From Salinisphaera japonica YTM-1 (GTDB taxonomy: Bacteria > Pseudomonadota > Gammaproteobacteria > Nevskiales > Salinisphaeraceae): a stretch of DNA of 50,918 nt. The notes beneath the pieces are model-generated. The model was not told the origin of the DNA. It searched no databases and saw only the letters and a list, made by a program, of their open reading frames with translations. The stretch covers positions 1-50,918 of the forward strand of contig NZ_AYKG01000020.1 in the NCBI RefSeq assembly GCF_003788585.1, written 5' to 3'. The translations under genes were made by a program, and so were the position numbers. Of the stretch, positions 8,301 through 17,162 are shown piece after piece. Position 1 is the stretch's first letter, and each line of letters begins with the position of its first letter.

Positions 8301-9809
8301 ATGTCGGATGTAACAACCGACGATCGTGCCCGCGCGCTTGACGCCGCGGGCTGCATCGGCAAGCCAGAAATGGTCGCCGCCCTGCAGGCCGAACTGCCGC
8401 ACGACATCGTGCTGCACGACGATGAAAGCCTGCGGCCCTTTGAGTGCGACGGCCTGTCGGCGTATCGCACGCTTCCCATGATCGCGGTCTTGCCGGCCAC
8501 CATCGAGCAGGTTCAGACCGTCATGCGGATCTGCTACGAATACGATACCCCCGTGGTCGCGCGCGGCGCGGGTACCGGGCTGTCAGGCGGCGCCTTGCCG
8601 CTGGAACGCGGCGTGCTGCTCTCGCTCGCCAAATTCAACCGTATTCTGGATGTCGATACCGATAACCTGCGCGCCACCGTCCAGCCGGGCGTACGCAATC
8701 TGGCGATCTCGCAGGAAGTCGATCATCTGGGCCTGTACTACGCCCCGGACCCGTCCTCGCAGATCGCCTGCTCGATCGGGGGCAACGTGGCGGAAAATTC
8801 GGGCGGCGTGCATTGCCTGAAATACGGGCTGACCACCCACAACATCATCAAGCTCGAGATCGTGACCGTCGACGGCGAACGCCTGACCATCGGCAGCGAT
8901 GCACTCGACTCGCCCGGCTATGATCTACTGGCCCTGATGACCGGCTCGGAAGGGCTGCTGGGGGTAATCGTCGAGATCGTGGTCAAACTGCTGCCCAAGC
9001 CCGAGCTGGCTCAGGTCGCCATGGTGGCCTTCGACGATGTGCGCGCCGCCGGCGACGCCGTGGCAAACATCATCAAGGCCGGTATCGTTCCGGCCGGTCT
9101 CGAGATGCTGGATTCACCGGCCATCATCGCGACCGAAGAGTTCGTGCACGCCGGCTACCCGACCGAGGCTGCGGCTATTCTGCTGTGCGAGATCGACGGC
9201 ACCGAAGCCGAGGTCGCCGAGGACATCGAGCGCGTACGCCAGGTCGTCAACGACTCTGGCGCCAGTGACGTGCGCATCTCGAAAAACGACGGCGAGCGCG
9301 CTTTGTTCTGGGCCGGTCGCAAGGCCGCTTTCCCGGCAATGGGCCGTATCTCGCCCGATTATTACTGCATGGACGGCACGATCCCCCGCAAGGCATTGGC
9401 CGACGTGCTGATCGGTATTGGTGAATTGTCGAAGAAATACGGCCAGCGCGTGGCCAATGTCTTCCACGCCGGCGACGGCAACCTGCACCCGTTGATTCTT
9501 TATGACGCCAATAACCCCGGCGAACTCGAACGCACCGAAGAGTTCGGCGGCGCGATCTGTGAGCTGTGCCTGAAACACGGCGGCACCATTACCGGCGAGC
9601 ACGGCGTGGGCGTCGAAAAGATCGACCAGATGTGTGTCCAGTTCCCCAAAGCCGAGCTGTTGCAGTTTCACGCCGTGAAAGCCGCTTTTGACGACAAGAC
9701 GCTGCTCAATCCCGGCAAAGCGGTGCCCACCCTGCACCGCTGTGCCGAGTTTGGCGCCATGCATGTGCACCACGGCGAAATGCCCTTCCCGGAACTGGAG
9801 CGGCTATGA
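8301..9809 (+). CDS. glcD: glycolate oxidase FAD subunit GlcD
   Basis: FAD-binding catalytic subunit of glycolate dehydrogenase, oxidising glycolate to glyoxylate with electrons passed to the membrane quinone pool through GlcE and GlcF. The 502-residue protein has the PCMH-type FAD domain, with VVARGAGTGLSGGALP and the following IACSIGGNVAENSGGVHCLKYG, and a C-terminal substrate domain with NVFHAGDGNLHPL and ITGEHGVGVEK, all hallmarks of GlcD. I chose the ATG at 8301 (MSDVTTDD), preceded by GAGGAGAC; the frame extends to a TTG at 8223 without support. The TGA overlaps the glcE start. Confidence 0.96.
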   Translation: MSDVTTDDRARALDAAGCIGKPEMVAALQAELPHDIVLHDDESLRPFECDGLSAYRTLPMIAVLPATIEQVQTVMRICYEYDTPVVARGAGTGLSGGALPLERGVLLSLAKFNRILDVDTDNLRATVQPGVRNLAISQEVDHLGLYYAPDPSSQIACSIGGNVAENSGGVHCLKYGLTTHNIIKLEIVTVDGERLTIGSDALDSPGYDLLALMTGSEGLLGVIVEIVVKLLPKPELAQVAMVAFDDVRAAGDAVANIIKAGIVPAGLEMLDSPAIIATEEFVHAGYPTEAAAILLCEIDGTEAEVAEDIERVRQVVNDSGASDVRISKNDGERALFWAGRKAAFPAMGRISPDYYCMDGTIPRKALADVLIGIGELSKKYGQRVANVFHAGDGNLHPLILYDANNPGELERTEEFGGAICELCLKHGGTITGEHGVGVEKIDQMCVQFPKAELLQFHAVKAAFDDKTLLNPGKAVPTLHRCAEFGAMHVHHGEMPFPELERL

Positions 9810-10888
9810 CCTCCACCGTCGAATCCCAGGATCAGACCGACGCCCTGGCCGAGCGCATCAAGCAGGCCCACGCCGCAGGCACGCCGATAGCGATCGCCGG
9901 CAGCGGCTCGAAGCGTTTTCTCGGTGAGCCGGTCGACACGAGCGCACACGACACGCTCGACATAACCGCGCATCGCGGCATCGTGTCCTACGAACCGGGC
10001 GAGCTCGTGCTGACGGCCCGTGCCGGCACACCGCTGGCTGATATCGAAGCCGCCCTGACCGCCGAAGGCCAGCGCCTGGCCTTCGAGCCGCCGCACTACG
10101 GCGCCGGTGCCACGCTTGGCGGCACGATCGCGGCCGGCGTATCCGGCCCGGCCCGGCCCTATACCGGGGCAGCGCGTGATTTCGTGCTCGGCACCAAGAT
10201 CATCAATGGCCAGGGCGAGATACTGCGCTTTGGCGGCGAGGTGATGAAAAACGTGGCCGGCTACGACCTGTCGCGGCTCATGGCCGGTGCCCACGGCACG
10301 CTGGGCGTACTGCTGGAAATCAGCCTCAAGGTACTGCCCACGCCCCGTACGCAGGCCACCCGCGTGTTCGAGCACAACGCCGAACAGGCCCTGGCCGCGT
10401 TTTCGAGCTGGGCGGCTCGGCCCTGGCCCATATCGGCCACATACTGGGAAGCCGGCAGGACCTATCTGCGGCTCTCCGGAGCCACGAGTTCCGTGGACGC
10501 CGCGGCCCAGGCTCTGGGCGGTGAGCCGGTGGCCGACGATGTCGACTTCTGGCGCGGGGTGCGTGAACACGAACGTGTGTTTTTCACCGACGGCGAGAAC
10601 GCGCTCTGGCGTGTGTCGTGCGCCCCGGCGGCACCCATCACCGAGCTGCCCGGCTCGCTCGCGCTGGACTGGGGCGGCGCGCAGCGTTGGCGCGTCACCG
10701 ATGCACCGGCCGAGGCCGTGCGTGACGCGGCCCGCCTGCACGGTGGACACGCCACCCTCTATCGCGGCGATGCGCACCCGCGCGGCCAAGCCTTGGCGCC
10801 CGCGCTGCTGGCAGCTCATCATCGTCTCAAACACGCCATGGATCCGGCCGGTATCTTGAATCCCGGCCGCCTGATCCCGGAGGGCTGA
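9806..10888 (+). CDS. glcE: glycolate oxidase FAD-binding subunit GlcE
   Basis: A 360-residue second flavin subunit of the GlcDEF complex. The FAD-binding region shows AGSGSKRFLGEP near residues 31-42, GATLGGTIAAGVSGPARPYTG near 108-128 and FGGEVMKNVAGYDLSRLMAG, which are characteristic of GlcE. It is shorter than GlcD because it lacks much of the substrate domain. Starts by ATGA overlap with glcD, and the glcF ATG follows three bases after its stop. The three genes form a compact operon without the regulator GlcC or malate synthase G. Confidence 0.95.
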   Translation: MTSTVESQDQTDALAERIKQAHAAGTPIAIAGSGSKRFLGEPVDTSAHDTLDITAHRGIVSYEPGELVLTARAGTPLADIEAALTAEGQRLAFEPPHYGAGATLGGTIAAGVSGPARPYTGAARDFVLGTKIINGQGEILRFGGEVMKNVAGYDLSRLMAGAHGTLGVLLEISLKVLPTPRTQATRVFEHNAEQALAAFSSWAARPWPISATYWEAGRTYLRLSGATSSVDAAAQALGGEPVADDVDFWRGVREHERVFFTDGENALWRVSCAPAAPITELPGSLALDWGGAQRWRVTDAPAEAVRDAARLHGGHATLYRGDAHPRGQALAPALLAAHHRLKHAMDPAGILNPGRLIPEG

Positions 10889-10891
10889 ATC

Positions 10892-12109
10892 ATGCAGACC
10901 TCGATTGTCGAATCCTTTCTCAACACGCCCGACGGCCAGGAAGCCGATCGTATTCTGCGCGCCTGCACGCACTGCGGTTTCTGTACGGCCACTTGCCCGA
11001 CCTATCAGCTGACCGGGGACGAGCGAGACAGCCCGCGCGGGCGTATCTATCTCATCAAACAAGTGCTTGAGGGCAACACGCCGACCGAGCGCACGCAGTA
11101 TCACCTGGATCGCTGCCTGACCTGCCGGGCCTGTGAAACCACCTGCCCGTCCGGCGTGGAATACGCCAAACTCGCCGATATCGGCCGTCATCTGGTCGAT
11201 CAAAACGTCGAGCGCAGCAACCGAGAGAAAGCCATCCGGTTCGCGCTTCGACATATCGCGGCTTATCGGCACCGGTTTGCGTTCGTGCTCGCCATGGGCC
11301 GCGCCGTGGCGCCCCTGCTCGTCGGCCCGTTGGCCCCGCTACGCGAGAAGATACCGCCGCGTCGCGAGGCGATCGCCGCCCCGAGCGAGCGGCGCCACGC
11401 ACGCAAGATGCTGGTCTTGCAGGGCTGCGTGCAGCCGGCAGCAGCGCCCAATACCAACGCCGTGGCCGCGCGCGTGTTCGACCGTTTGGGCATTGATCTG
11501 GTCGCGGCCCCCGGGGCCGGATGTTGTGGCGCCTTGAACCAGCATCTATCCCAGCGTGATCAGGCGCTGGATAACGCACGGCAGAATATCGATGCCTGGT
11601 GGCCTTATATCGAGGACGGCGCCGAGGCCATCGTCATGACGGCCAGCGGCTGCGGTGCCGAGGTTTGTGAATACGGCCACATGCTGCGTAACGATCCGGT
11701 CTATGCCGAACGCGCGGCACGGGTCTCCGAATTGACCTGCGATCTATCGGATGCGCTGGCCCGCGAGGATCTGTCGGGCCTGGCCGATACCGGCAACGGG
11801 CGACGCGTGGCCTATCATCCGCCGTGCACGCTACAAAACGCCCCCGGCCTGCATGACAACGTCGCCGAAATTCTGGCACAGGCCGGCTATAAGCTGACGC
11901 ATGTCTCCAACTCGCATCTGTGCTGTGGGTCGGCCGGGAGTTATTCGATCCTGCAGCCGGAAATGGCCGGCGAGCTGCGCCAGAACAAGCTGACCAGCCT
12001 GGCAGCGGGCAATCCCGATATGATCGCCACCGCCAACATCGGCTGCCAGCTGCATCTCGAAGCCAAGGCCGGCATGCCGGTTCGTCATTGGGTAGAGCTG
12101 CTGGCCTGA
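10892..12109 (+). CDS. glcF: glycolate oxidase iron-sulfur subunit GlcF
   Basis: Electron-transfer subunit of glycolate dehydrogenase, 405 residues. Two ferredoxin-type 4Fe-4S motifs are seen: C25, C28, C31, C35 in CTHCGFCTATCP and C75, C78, C81, C85 in CLTCRACETTCP. Two CCG-domain signatures follow (GCCGALNQHL and CCGSAGSYS), as in heterodisulfide-reductase-like membrane-associated subunits. Last gene of the operon. The first 180 bases after the stop are non-coding and a MITE-like element starts at 12289. Confidence 0.96.
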   Translation: MQTSIVESFLNTPDGQEADRILRACTHCGFCTATCPTYQLTGDERDSPRGRIYLIKQVLEGNTPTERTQYHLDRCLTCRACETTCPSGVEYAKLADIGRHLVDQNVERSNREKAIRFALRHIAAYRHRFAFVLAMGRAVAPLLVGPLAPLREKIPPRREAIAAPSERRHARKMLVLQGCVQPAAAPNTNAVAARVFDRLGIDLVAAPGAGCCGALNQHLSQRDQALDNARQNIDAWWPYIEDGAEAIVMTASGCGAEVCEYGHMLRNDPVYAERAARVSELTCDLSDALAREDLSGLADTGNGRRVAYHPPCTLQNAPGLHDNVAEILAQAGYKLTHVSNSHLCCGSAGSYSILQPEMAGELRQNKLTSLAAGNPDMIATANIGCQLHLEAKAGMPVRHWVELLA

Positions 12110-12138
12110 GCGGCGATAGCTCGGGCAGGAGTGGCTTT

Positions 12139-12170
12139 ATCCGCAGATGACGCAGATTGCGCCGATGCGG
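12139..12170 (+). repeat. foldback repeat, forward half-unit
   Basis: ATCCGCAGATGACGCAGATT followed by GCGCCGATGCGG, a copy of the roughly 10-bp-periodic unit abundant at 31.8-32.2 and 35.2-35.8 kb. Its opposite-strand partner is at 12784-12825. Confidence 0.7.
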
Positions 12171-12288
12171 GCTCGGTAGCGCGGCGGGCTGGCGGCTGAA
12201 TAATCGGCTCGCGGATGGCGGACAGCTGATCGATCGTGCATCGGTCGGCTGACGTTCCACGGCTTCTTGCCGGGCCGGCGCGCCGCTA

Positions 12289-12568
12289 GGGCCTGTTGCC
12301 GTTTCATGCGAGCGCCGCGTTGGAGACCGCAAATCGTGTCCTGCAAGGCGCGAGTCGCCGCATCGTGGCGTGCCACGATCAAGACTCGTAACGCCGCAGG
12401 GCGCGATTTGCGGCCCAACCCTTCGGGACAAGCGCGCTGAAATTAACGACACGTCGGCAATACAGCGTTCTAGCCCACTAGCGCAGAATGACTGCGCGGC
12501 GTGGGCTACGCCTCGTCTTGCCGCAAAACAGCGCTTGGCGCGGGCTCGTATGAAACGGCAACAGGCCC
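12289..12568 (+). mobile_element. MITE-like element, copy 1 (complete)
   Basis: A 280-bp non-coding element. Its termini are 25-bp inverted repeats (12289-12313 and 12544-12568; outer part GGGCCTGTTGCCGTTTCAT) with one mismatch. It is flanked by TA on both sides (12287-12288, 12569-12570), as expected for an IS630/mariner-type TA duplication. Internally an inverted repeat TTTGCGGC (12407-12414) pairs with GCCGCAAA (12520-12527), and there are local hairpins ATCGTGGC/GCCACGAT (12362-12379) and TAGCCCAC/GTGGGCTA enclosing GCGCAG/CTGCGC (about 12472-12507). It encodes no protein, so it would have to be mobilised by a transposase elsewhere. It lies between two convergent genes. Confidence 0.8.
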
Positions 12569-12604
12569 TAGCTCGCCCATCGACTCACAGTCGCTGAGCA
12601 GATG

Positions 12605-12633
12605 CCAACCCGAGCCGCTGCGGCCCGGGTTGG
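12605..12633. repeat. GC-rich hairpin in the glcF-perM gap
   Basis: CCAACCCG (12605-12612) pairs with CGGGTTGG (12626-12633), with an inner GCCGC/GCGGC stem. No T-run follows on either strand; a terminator function is possible but not shown. Confidence 0.45.
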
Positions 12634-12783
12634 ATTGTGCCTGCTTGATCTTGCGCAGCACGGGTGTAGGCAAATCGAAACGATAGCCGGGCGGTTTCAA
12701 GGCAACATTAAATCGCCTGCCGTGAATATCGAGTCTCGCATCCAGCTGGCAATCTCAACGTTCCGCCAAGCCCACATCGGCGT

Positions 12784-12825
12784 AATCTGCGTCCATCTGC
12801 GTTTACCCCTGAAAGAACGAAGCCA
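12784..12825 (-). repeat. foldback repeat, inverted half-unit
   Basis: Reads AATCTGCGTCCATCTGCG and then GAAAGAACGAAGCC, which is the reverse complement of the GGCTTCGTTCTTTC leader of the 35.2-kb array (35232-35245). It pairs with the forward half at 12139-12170, and the MITE-like element lies between them. Confidence 0.65.
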
Positions 12826-12899
12826 AGAAAGCAGTGGCGCCCTGATGCCGTATCTCCTGATCGGCAAACCCGTTATTTGCGTCAGTACGGCCCCGAGGG

Positions 12900-14030
12900 C
12901 TACGGCGTTGTGCCAGACGTCTCGTCCGGCATGGCCGCGCCTATGGCCGTGCCCTGTCTCGGCCAGGCGTTGATGACGGCATGAACCAGTGTGGCCAGGG
13001 GAATTGCGAAGAACACGCCCCAGAACCCCCAGATACCGCCAAAGAACAACACGGCCGTGATGATCGCGACCGGGTGCAGGTTGACAGCTTCCGAGAACAG
13101 AATCGGCACCAGCACGTTGCCGTCGGCCATCTGCAACACGGTATAGGCCACCAGTACCGTCAGGGTTTCAGTTTCCATGCCCCACTGGGCATATGCCACG
13201 AGCATGACCGGAATCGTCATGCCAAAGGCGCCCACGTAAGGTACGAGGACCGAAAACCCCACCAGGGCTGATAACAACATCGCGTAATTCAGCCCCAGGG
13301 CCCAGAACACCAGATAAGCCGCGATCCATACGATGAGAATTTCCAGCGCCTTGCCACGGATATAGTTGCCGAGCTGGACGTTGACCTCGTCCCAGACACG
13401 GCGCAGCAACGCGCCGTTCTTCGGCACGAAGCCACCACACCAACGCATCAACAGGCGCTTGTCGCGGAGCATGAAGAACACCATCAACGGCACCAGCACC
13501 ATATAGACCGTGAGATACAGCAGGCCGGCACCGACCATCAATGACCGGCTGACCAATGCCTGACGCCATTCTCCGAAATCGATCGACATACTGCTGACCA
13601 GCCCGTTGATCTGTCCTCGGGTGATCAGCGAGGGATACTGGGCCGGCAGGCTGCGGATCCAGTCCTGGCTGCGATGCACGAGACCCGGCAATTCCTGTAT
13701 TACCTGGCCAGCCTGGCGGGTCAAGAGCGGCAACAACGCGAAACTGACCCAGACCACGGCGAGTATCAACATCACGGCCATCAGTGCCGCACCCAGACTG
13801 CGGGGCACGTGCCAGCGCTCGAGTCGTTCAACCGGGGCATCGCATAGATAGGCAATGACGAGTGCTGCCAGCACCGGCGTGACAAGCTGGCCCGCAAACA
13901 GCACCAACGCCAGGCCGGCCAGCAGGATGAGGATCAGCGAGACAAGCTGCGGATCACTGGCATACCGTACAAACCAGGCACGAAAAACATTCATTGAAGA
14001 AACATGTTGAGAAGAGGACAGGCCAGTCAT
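12900..14030 (-). CDS. perM: AI-2E/PerM family membrane protein
   Basis: Polytopic inner-membrane protein of about 376 residues with hydrophobic segments around LVSLILILLAGLALVLFAG, VTPVLAALVIAYL, AALMAVMLILAVVWVSFALL, a middle block including YLTVYMVLVPLMVFFML, and later paired helices (VWIAAYLVFWALGLNYAMLLSALVGF). This is the AI-2E/UPF0118 family; PerM substrates are not settled. I prefer the ATG at 14030, which has AGGA eight bases upstream, over the open-frame start at 14087 or the ATG at 13994. It is divergent from bepA, the arrangement also seen for perM and bepA in E. coli. Confidence 0.9.
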   Translation of the reverse strand: MTGLSSSQHVSSMNVFRAWFVRYASDPQLVSLILILLAGLALVLFAGQLVTPVLAALVIAYLCDAPVERLERWHVPRSLGAALMAVMLILAVVWVSFALLPLLTRQAGQVIQELPGLVHRSQDWIRSLPAQYPSLITRGQINGLVSSMSIDFGEWRQALVSRSLMVGAGLLYLTVYMVLVPLMVFFMLRDKRLLMRWCGGFVPKNGALLRRVWDEVNVQLGNYIRGKALEILIVWIAAYLVFWALGLNYAMLLSALVGFSVLVPYVGAFGMTIPVMLVAYAQWGMETETLTVLVAYTVLQMADGNVLVPILFSEAVNLHPVAIITAVLFFGGIWGFWGVFFAIPLATLVHAVINAWPRQGTAIGAAMPDETSGTTP

Positions 14031-14149
14031 GGCCGTATCCTGCCCGATCTGCCGGGCGCTTACGAGCGCTGCGCCCACTCCGATCACCTGTTCGCCGCAT
14101 GCCCGGGAATCGCGGTAGTCTGTAACTCTTCGCGGGAGCGCGCTTAACC

Positions 14150-15649
14150 ATGAAAACGCTTGTTCGAACCGCCGGATGGATCGCAGGCGCGGCCTTGATC
14201 GCAGGCCTGGGTAGTGCGTGGGTACCGGCCTCGGCCGAAGGCTATAATCTGCCCGATCTCGGCCAGCCGGCTGATACCGCCATGTCGCCCGCCGAGGAAA
14301 AAAAACTCGGCGCCCAGGTGGTCACCCAGCTGCGCTCTCAGGATCGGATCATCGAGGATCCCGAGCTCAACGAATATCTCGCCGAGGTCGGGCATCGGCT
14401 GTTACAGGCCACGAATCGACCTTCGCATGACGTACAGTTCTATGTCATCGATACCGGTGATATCAACGCCTTCGCCCTGCCCGGCGGCTATATCGGCGTG
14501 AACGCCGGCCTCATCATGGCCACCAAGACCGAAAGCGAGCTGGCCAGCGTGCTCGCCCACGAGCTGGCACACGTTACCCAGCGCCATATTGCACGCCAGA
14601 TGGCGGACAGCAAGGGCGACGCCATCGCGACCATGGCCACAGCACTTGTGGCCGCAATCGCCGGCGCATCGGCCGGCGCCGGGCAGGCCGCCTCGGCGGC
14701 GATCATGGGCGGTATGAGCCATCTGGGCATGCAACAGATCTCGTATACGCGCACACACGAATACGAGGCCGATCGGGTGGGGATACATACCCTGGCCGAC
14801 GCCGGCTACGATGCGCATGCCATGTCGCGCTTTTTTGGCACCCTGCAACGCCAGTCCGATCTGTATGGACGACAGCCGCCCCAGATCCTGTTAAGTCACC
14901 CGGTCAGCTCCACGCGTATGGCCGAAGCCGAGGCCCGCGCGGCCGGTTACCCCGACCGGGCCGCGCACACCAATCCCGAATATGCGTACATGAAGGCGCG
15001 CGTACGCATGCTTACGGCTAACAGCCCGAATCAAATGCGCGATTATTTCGCTCGGGAACGCGCCGAGCACGACAGCCCGGATCTGGACTATGGCTATGCA
15101 CTGGGCCTGATCCGTACCAGCAACGAACGCGCGGCCGTGGATCTATTGGCGGCCGGACAAAAGACCCATCCGGACATCGTGGCCTGGCCCCTGGCTCGAG
15201 CCGAGGCCTGGTCACAGGCCGGGGTCTATGACAAGGCTAACGAGATCCTCGAGGCGGCCAGCAAGCGATTTCCCAAAGACGAAGCCGTCGCCCTGGCGCT
15301 GGCACGTAACCGCTTTGATCGCGGCGACTATCGCAGCCTGCGTAACCAGCTGATCGCCGATCGCCGGCTGCTGGATACCTACCCAAGCGCACAGCGCCTG
15401 CTGGCCGAGGCAGCAGCCAAGACCGACGACTACGGCGAGGCGTATTATCGCCAGGCCCGTTACTTCGCCATGATCGGCGATTACCCGCAGGCGATCAATC
15501 AGCTGCGCACCGCGCTTCAGACTGCTGACCTCGACCAATACAATCAGGAGCGTTTAAGCGCGTTGCGTAATCAGATGGTCTCGGCCTGTCATGCGGCCTG
15601 GTCACCCGAGAAGTGCGAACGCGCCGTGGCCCAGAACGCGGACTATTGA
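14150..15649 (+). CDS. bepA: BepA-like M48 periplasmic metalloprotease/chaperone
   Basis: Periplasmic zinc protease of 499 residues involved in quality control of LptD and outer-membrane biogenesis. It has an N-terminal signal peptide ending near SAWVPASA. The zinc motif HELAH is at 137-141, with Glu138 catalytic, and the third ligand is Glu204 in HEYEADRVG. A C-terminal tetratricopeptide-rich region (about 290-490) is expected to bind the Bam complex, matching BepA/YfgC rather than LoiP. A MITE-like element begins only 17 bases after its stop, leaving little room for any other terminator. Confidence 0.94.
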   Translation: MKTLVRTAGWIAGAALIAGLGSAWVPASAEGYNLPDLGQPADTAMSPAEEKKLGAQVVTQLRSQDRIIEDPELNEYLAEVGHRLLQATNRPSHDVQFYVIDTGDINAFALPGGYIGVNAGLIMATKTESELASVLAHELAHVTQRHIARQMADSKGDAIATMATALVAAIAGASAGAGQAASAAIMGGMSHLGMQQISYTRTHEYEADRVGIHTLADAGYDAHAMSRFFGTLQRQSDLYGRQPPQILLSHPVSSTRMAEAEARAAGYPDRAAHTNPEYAYMKARVRMLTANSPNQMRDYFARERAEHDSPDLDYGYALGLIRTSNERAAVDLLAAGQKTHPDIVAWPLARAEAWSQAGVYDKANEILEAASKRFPKDEAVALALARNRFDRGDYRSLRNQLIADRRLLDTYPSAQRLLAEAAAKTDDYGEAYYRQARYFAMIGDYPQAINQLRTALQTADLDQYNQERLSALRNQMVSACHAAWSPEKCERAVAQNADY

Positions 15650-15665
15650 GCCGGCACTTGAGCCA

Positions 15666-15972
15666 GGGCCTGTTGCCGTCTCGTGCGAGCGCCGCTTTTG
15701 TCGAGAGCCCGCCGTGTGTCGTGAACGGCGCGAGTCACAGCGTCGTGGTATCCCACGGTCAAGACTTGCAACGCGCCAGGGGCCCATCTTCAATTTCATG
15801 GGCGGCCCAACCTTTCGGGACAAGCGCCCTGAAACCAACGAGACGTCGGCAATACAGCGTTCTAGGCAATTTGCACAGGACGACACGCTAGGTGAGCTAG
15901 GCCTCGTCTTGCCGCCCATAGCCACAACCATGCAGCGCTTGGCGCGGACTCGTATGAATGGGTAGCAGACCC
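15666..15972 (+). mobile_element. MITE-like element, copy 2 (complete, diverged)
   Basis: A 307-bp copy in the same orientation as copy 1. The left terminus GGGCCTGTTGCCGTCTCGTG is well kept; the right one is degraded (ACTCGTATGAATGGGTAGC then AGACCC). A TA follows the right end (15973-15974) but the left flank is CA. The inner inverted repeat is ATGGGCGGC (15798-15806) with GCCGCCCAT (15911-15919), different in sequence from copy 1 but still fully paired. It fills the space between the convergent bepA and lapB genes, and its last base and the adjacent TA form the lapB stop codon. Confidence 0.78.
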
Positions 15973-17162
15973 TAAACCGCGCGAGACGGCCCGATATCGC
16001 TCAGCGGGCGTACTTGGTCCCAACGCCGGCAGTTCGGGCACTGCCAGTGTAGATAACGACTGGCAAAGCCACATGCGTGACAGGCATGGCTGGGCGCCGT
16101 CGCGATGATACGTGAGAGCGCCAGCCGTAGACTGTCCAGTGGCCCGCTCAAGCGGGTCTTGCCATGTTGTGCCGAATATTCGAGCAGCGCATGAAAAGCC
16201 AGCCAGTTCGCCTCACTTTGTAGATAGCGTGACAGGTGGGCGATCGCCTCATCCGTACGCCCGGCCTCGTTGAGCGCCCGTGCTCTGGCAATCTCAGCCG
16301 CCGGCGACGTCGAACGGGCCGACATCTGATCGAAAAACCGCAAGAGTCCTTCTGAATCGGCCAGTCCGCGATGTGCCTCGATCACCGGGGCAACGATTTC
16401 ACTGCCAAGCCTCGGATCCTGTATCAACACGCGCCGATAGGCTCGGACCGCTTCGTTGTAGGCCCCGGCCTGGAGATGCCAGCGTCCTCGCAGCAAGCCG
16501 GCCCGAGCGCAGTTCGGCGCCGCGCCTTCAGCTGTTGCCAGCGCATCGAAGGCAGTATCAACCTGGCCTGAATTAAAAGCTTCTTCAGCCAGTTCGCAGT
16601 GATACTGACCGATCAGCGTCGCCGAGTTCTCGTCTGTCTCGGTGAACAACCTACCGGCGACTTCGATCGCGCTCTGCCACTCTCGGGTCTGCTCGTGAAT
16701 ACCCAGCAGGCGAGACAAGCTTTGTCGGCCATGAACATCGTCATCAGCCAGATCGCCGAACAGTCGCTCGGCCCGATCGAGCACGCCGGCTCGCAGATAA
16801 TCACAGGCCAGCTCAAAACGGGCGTGGTTACGCTGCCGATTGGACAGCTGAGGCCGCGTGATCAGGTTCTGGTGCACCTTGAGCGCGCGATCGATCTCAC
16901 CCTGGCGTCGAAACAGGTTGCCCAATGCCAAATGGGTCTCGACCGTGTCGTCGTCGACGGCCAGCACGCGCGAGAACGTTTCGATGGCGCGCTCGGCATC
17001 ATCATTGACCAGATGCGTGATCCCGCTCACGTAATCGCGGGTAACAGCGGATTCGGTCTCGCATGCACTGTCGCTGGTGCGCTCGGCTCGTGCGCGCGCC
17101 CACCAGCCCGAAGCTGCCGCGACTGGCAACAACAGGACCAGCCAGACAATCGGATCAGGCAT
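15972..17162 (-). CDS. lapB: LapB (YciM), regulator of lipopolysaccharide synthesis
   Basis: Membrane-anchored TPR protein of 396 residues that, in E. coli, links FtsH to LpxC turnover and coordinates LPS assembly. An N-terminal membrane segment (PIVWLVLLLPVAAASGWWARAR) is followed by RDYVSGITHLVND and tandem TPRs (for example VETHLALGNLFRRQGEIDRALKVH). A C-terminal rubredoxin-like knuckle CHACGF...HWQCPNCRRW supplies four cysteines. The ATG at 17162 overlaps the lapA stop by eight bases; an upstream GTG at 17177 is a weaker option. The TAG stop is built from the edge of MITE-like copy 2, and the last few residues (DIGPSRAV) may have been altered by that insertion. Confidence 0.95.
   Translation of the reverse strand: MPDPIVWLVLLLPVAAASGWWARARAERTSDSACETESAVTRDYVSGITHLVNDDAERAIETFSRVLAVDDDTVETHLALGNLFRRQGEIDRALKVHQNLITRPQLSNRQRNHARFELACDYLRAGVLDRAERLFGDLADDDVHGRQSLSRLLGIHEQTREWQSAIEVAGRLFTETDENSATLIGQYHCELAEEAFNSGQVDTAFDALATAEGAAPNCARAGLLRGRWHLQAGAYNEAVRAYRRVLIQDPRLGSEIVAPVIEAHRGLADSEGLLRFFDQMSARSTSPAAEIARARALNEAGRTDEAIAHLSRYLQSEANWLAFHALLEYSAQHGKTRLSGPLDSLRLALSRIIATAPSHACHACGFASRYLHWQCPNCRRWDQVRPLSDIGPSRAV

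Larger units (their letters stand above)
12110..12899. other. non-coding 790-base gap holding nested repeats
   Basis: The gap between the convergent glcF and perM genes contains no credible gene. From left to right it has a foldback half-unit (12139-12170), a MITE-like element (12289-12568), a GC-rich hairpin (12605-12633) and an inverted foldback half-unit (12784-12825). The remaining bases show nothing I can identify. Confidence 0.7.

Noticed and set aside
9668-11272. 534-codon minus-strand open frame
   Set aside because: It lies antisense to glcD, glcE and glcF, whose motifs are unmistakable; long antisense frames are expected in GC-rich DNA.
12506-12700. 64-codon minus-strand frame (MKPPGYRFDLPTPVLRKIKQ...)
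   Set aside because: It runs into the end of the MITE-like element and has no clear ribosome site or homologue; a gene remnant is possible but unsupported.
15666-15972. Small ORFs inside the MITE-like copies
   Set aside because: They differ in frame and sequence between copies and none resembles a transposase.
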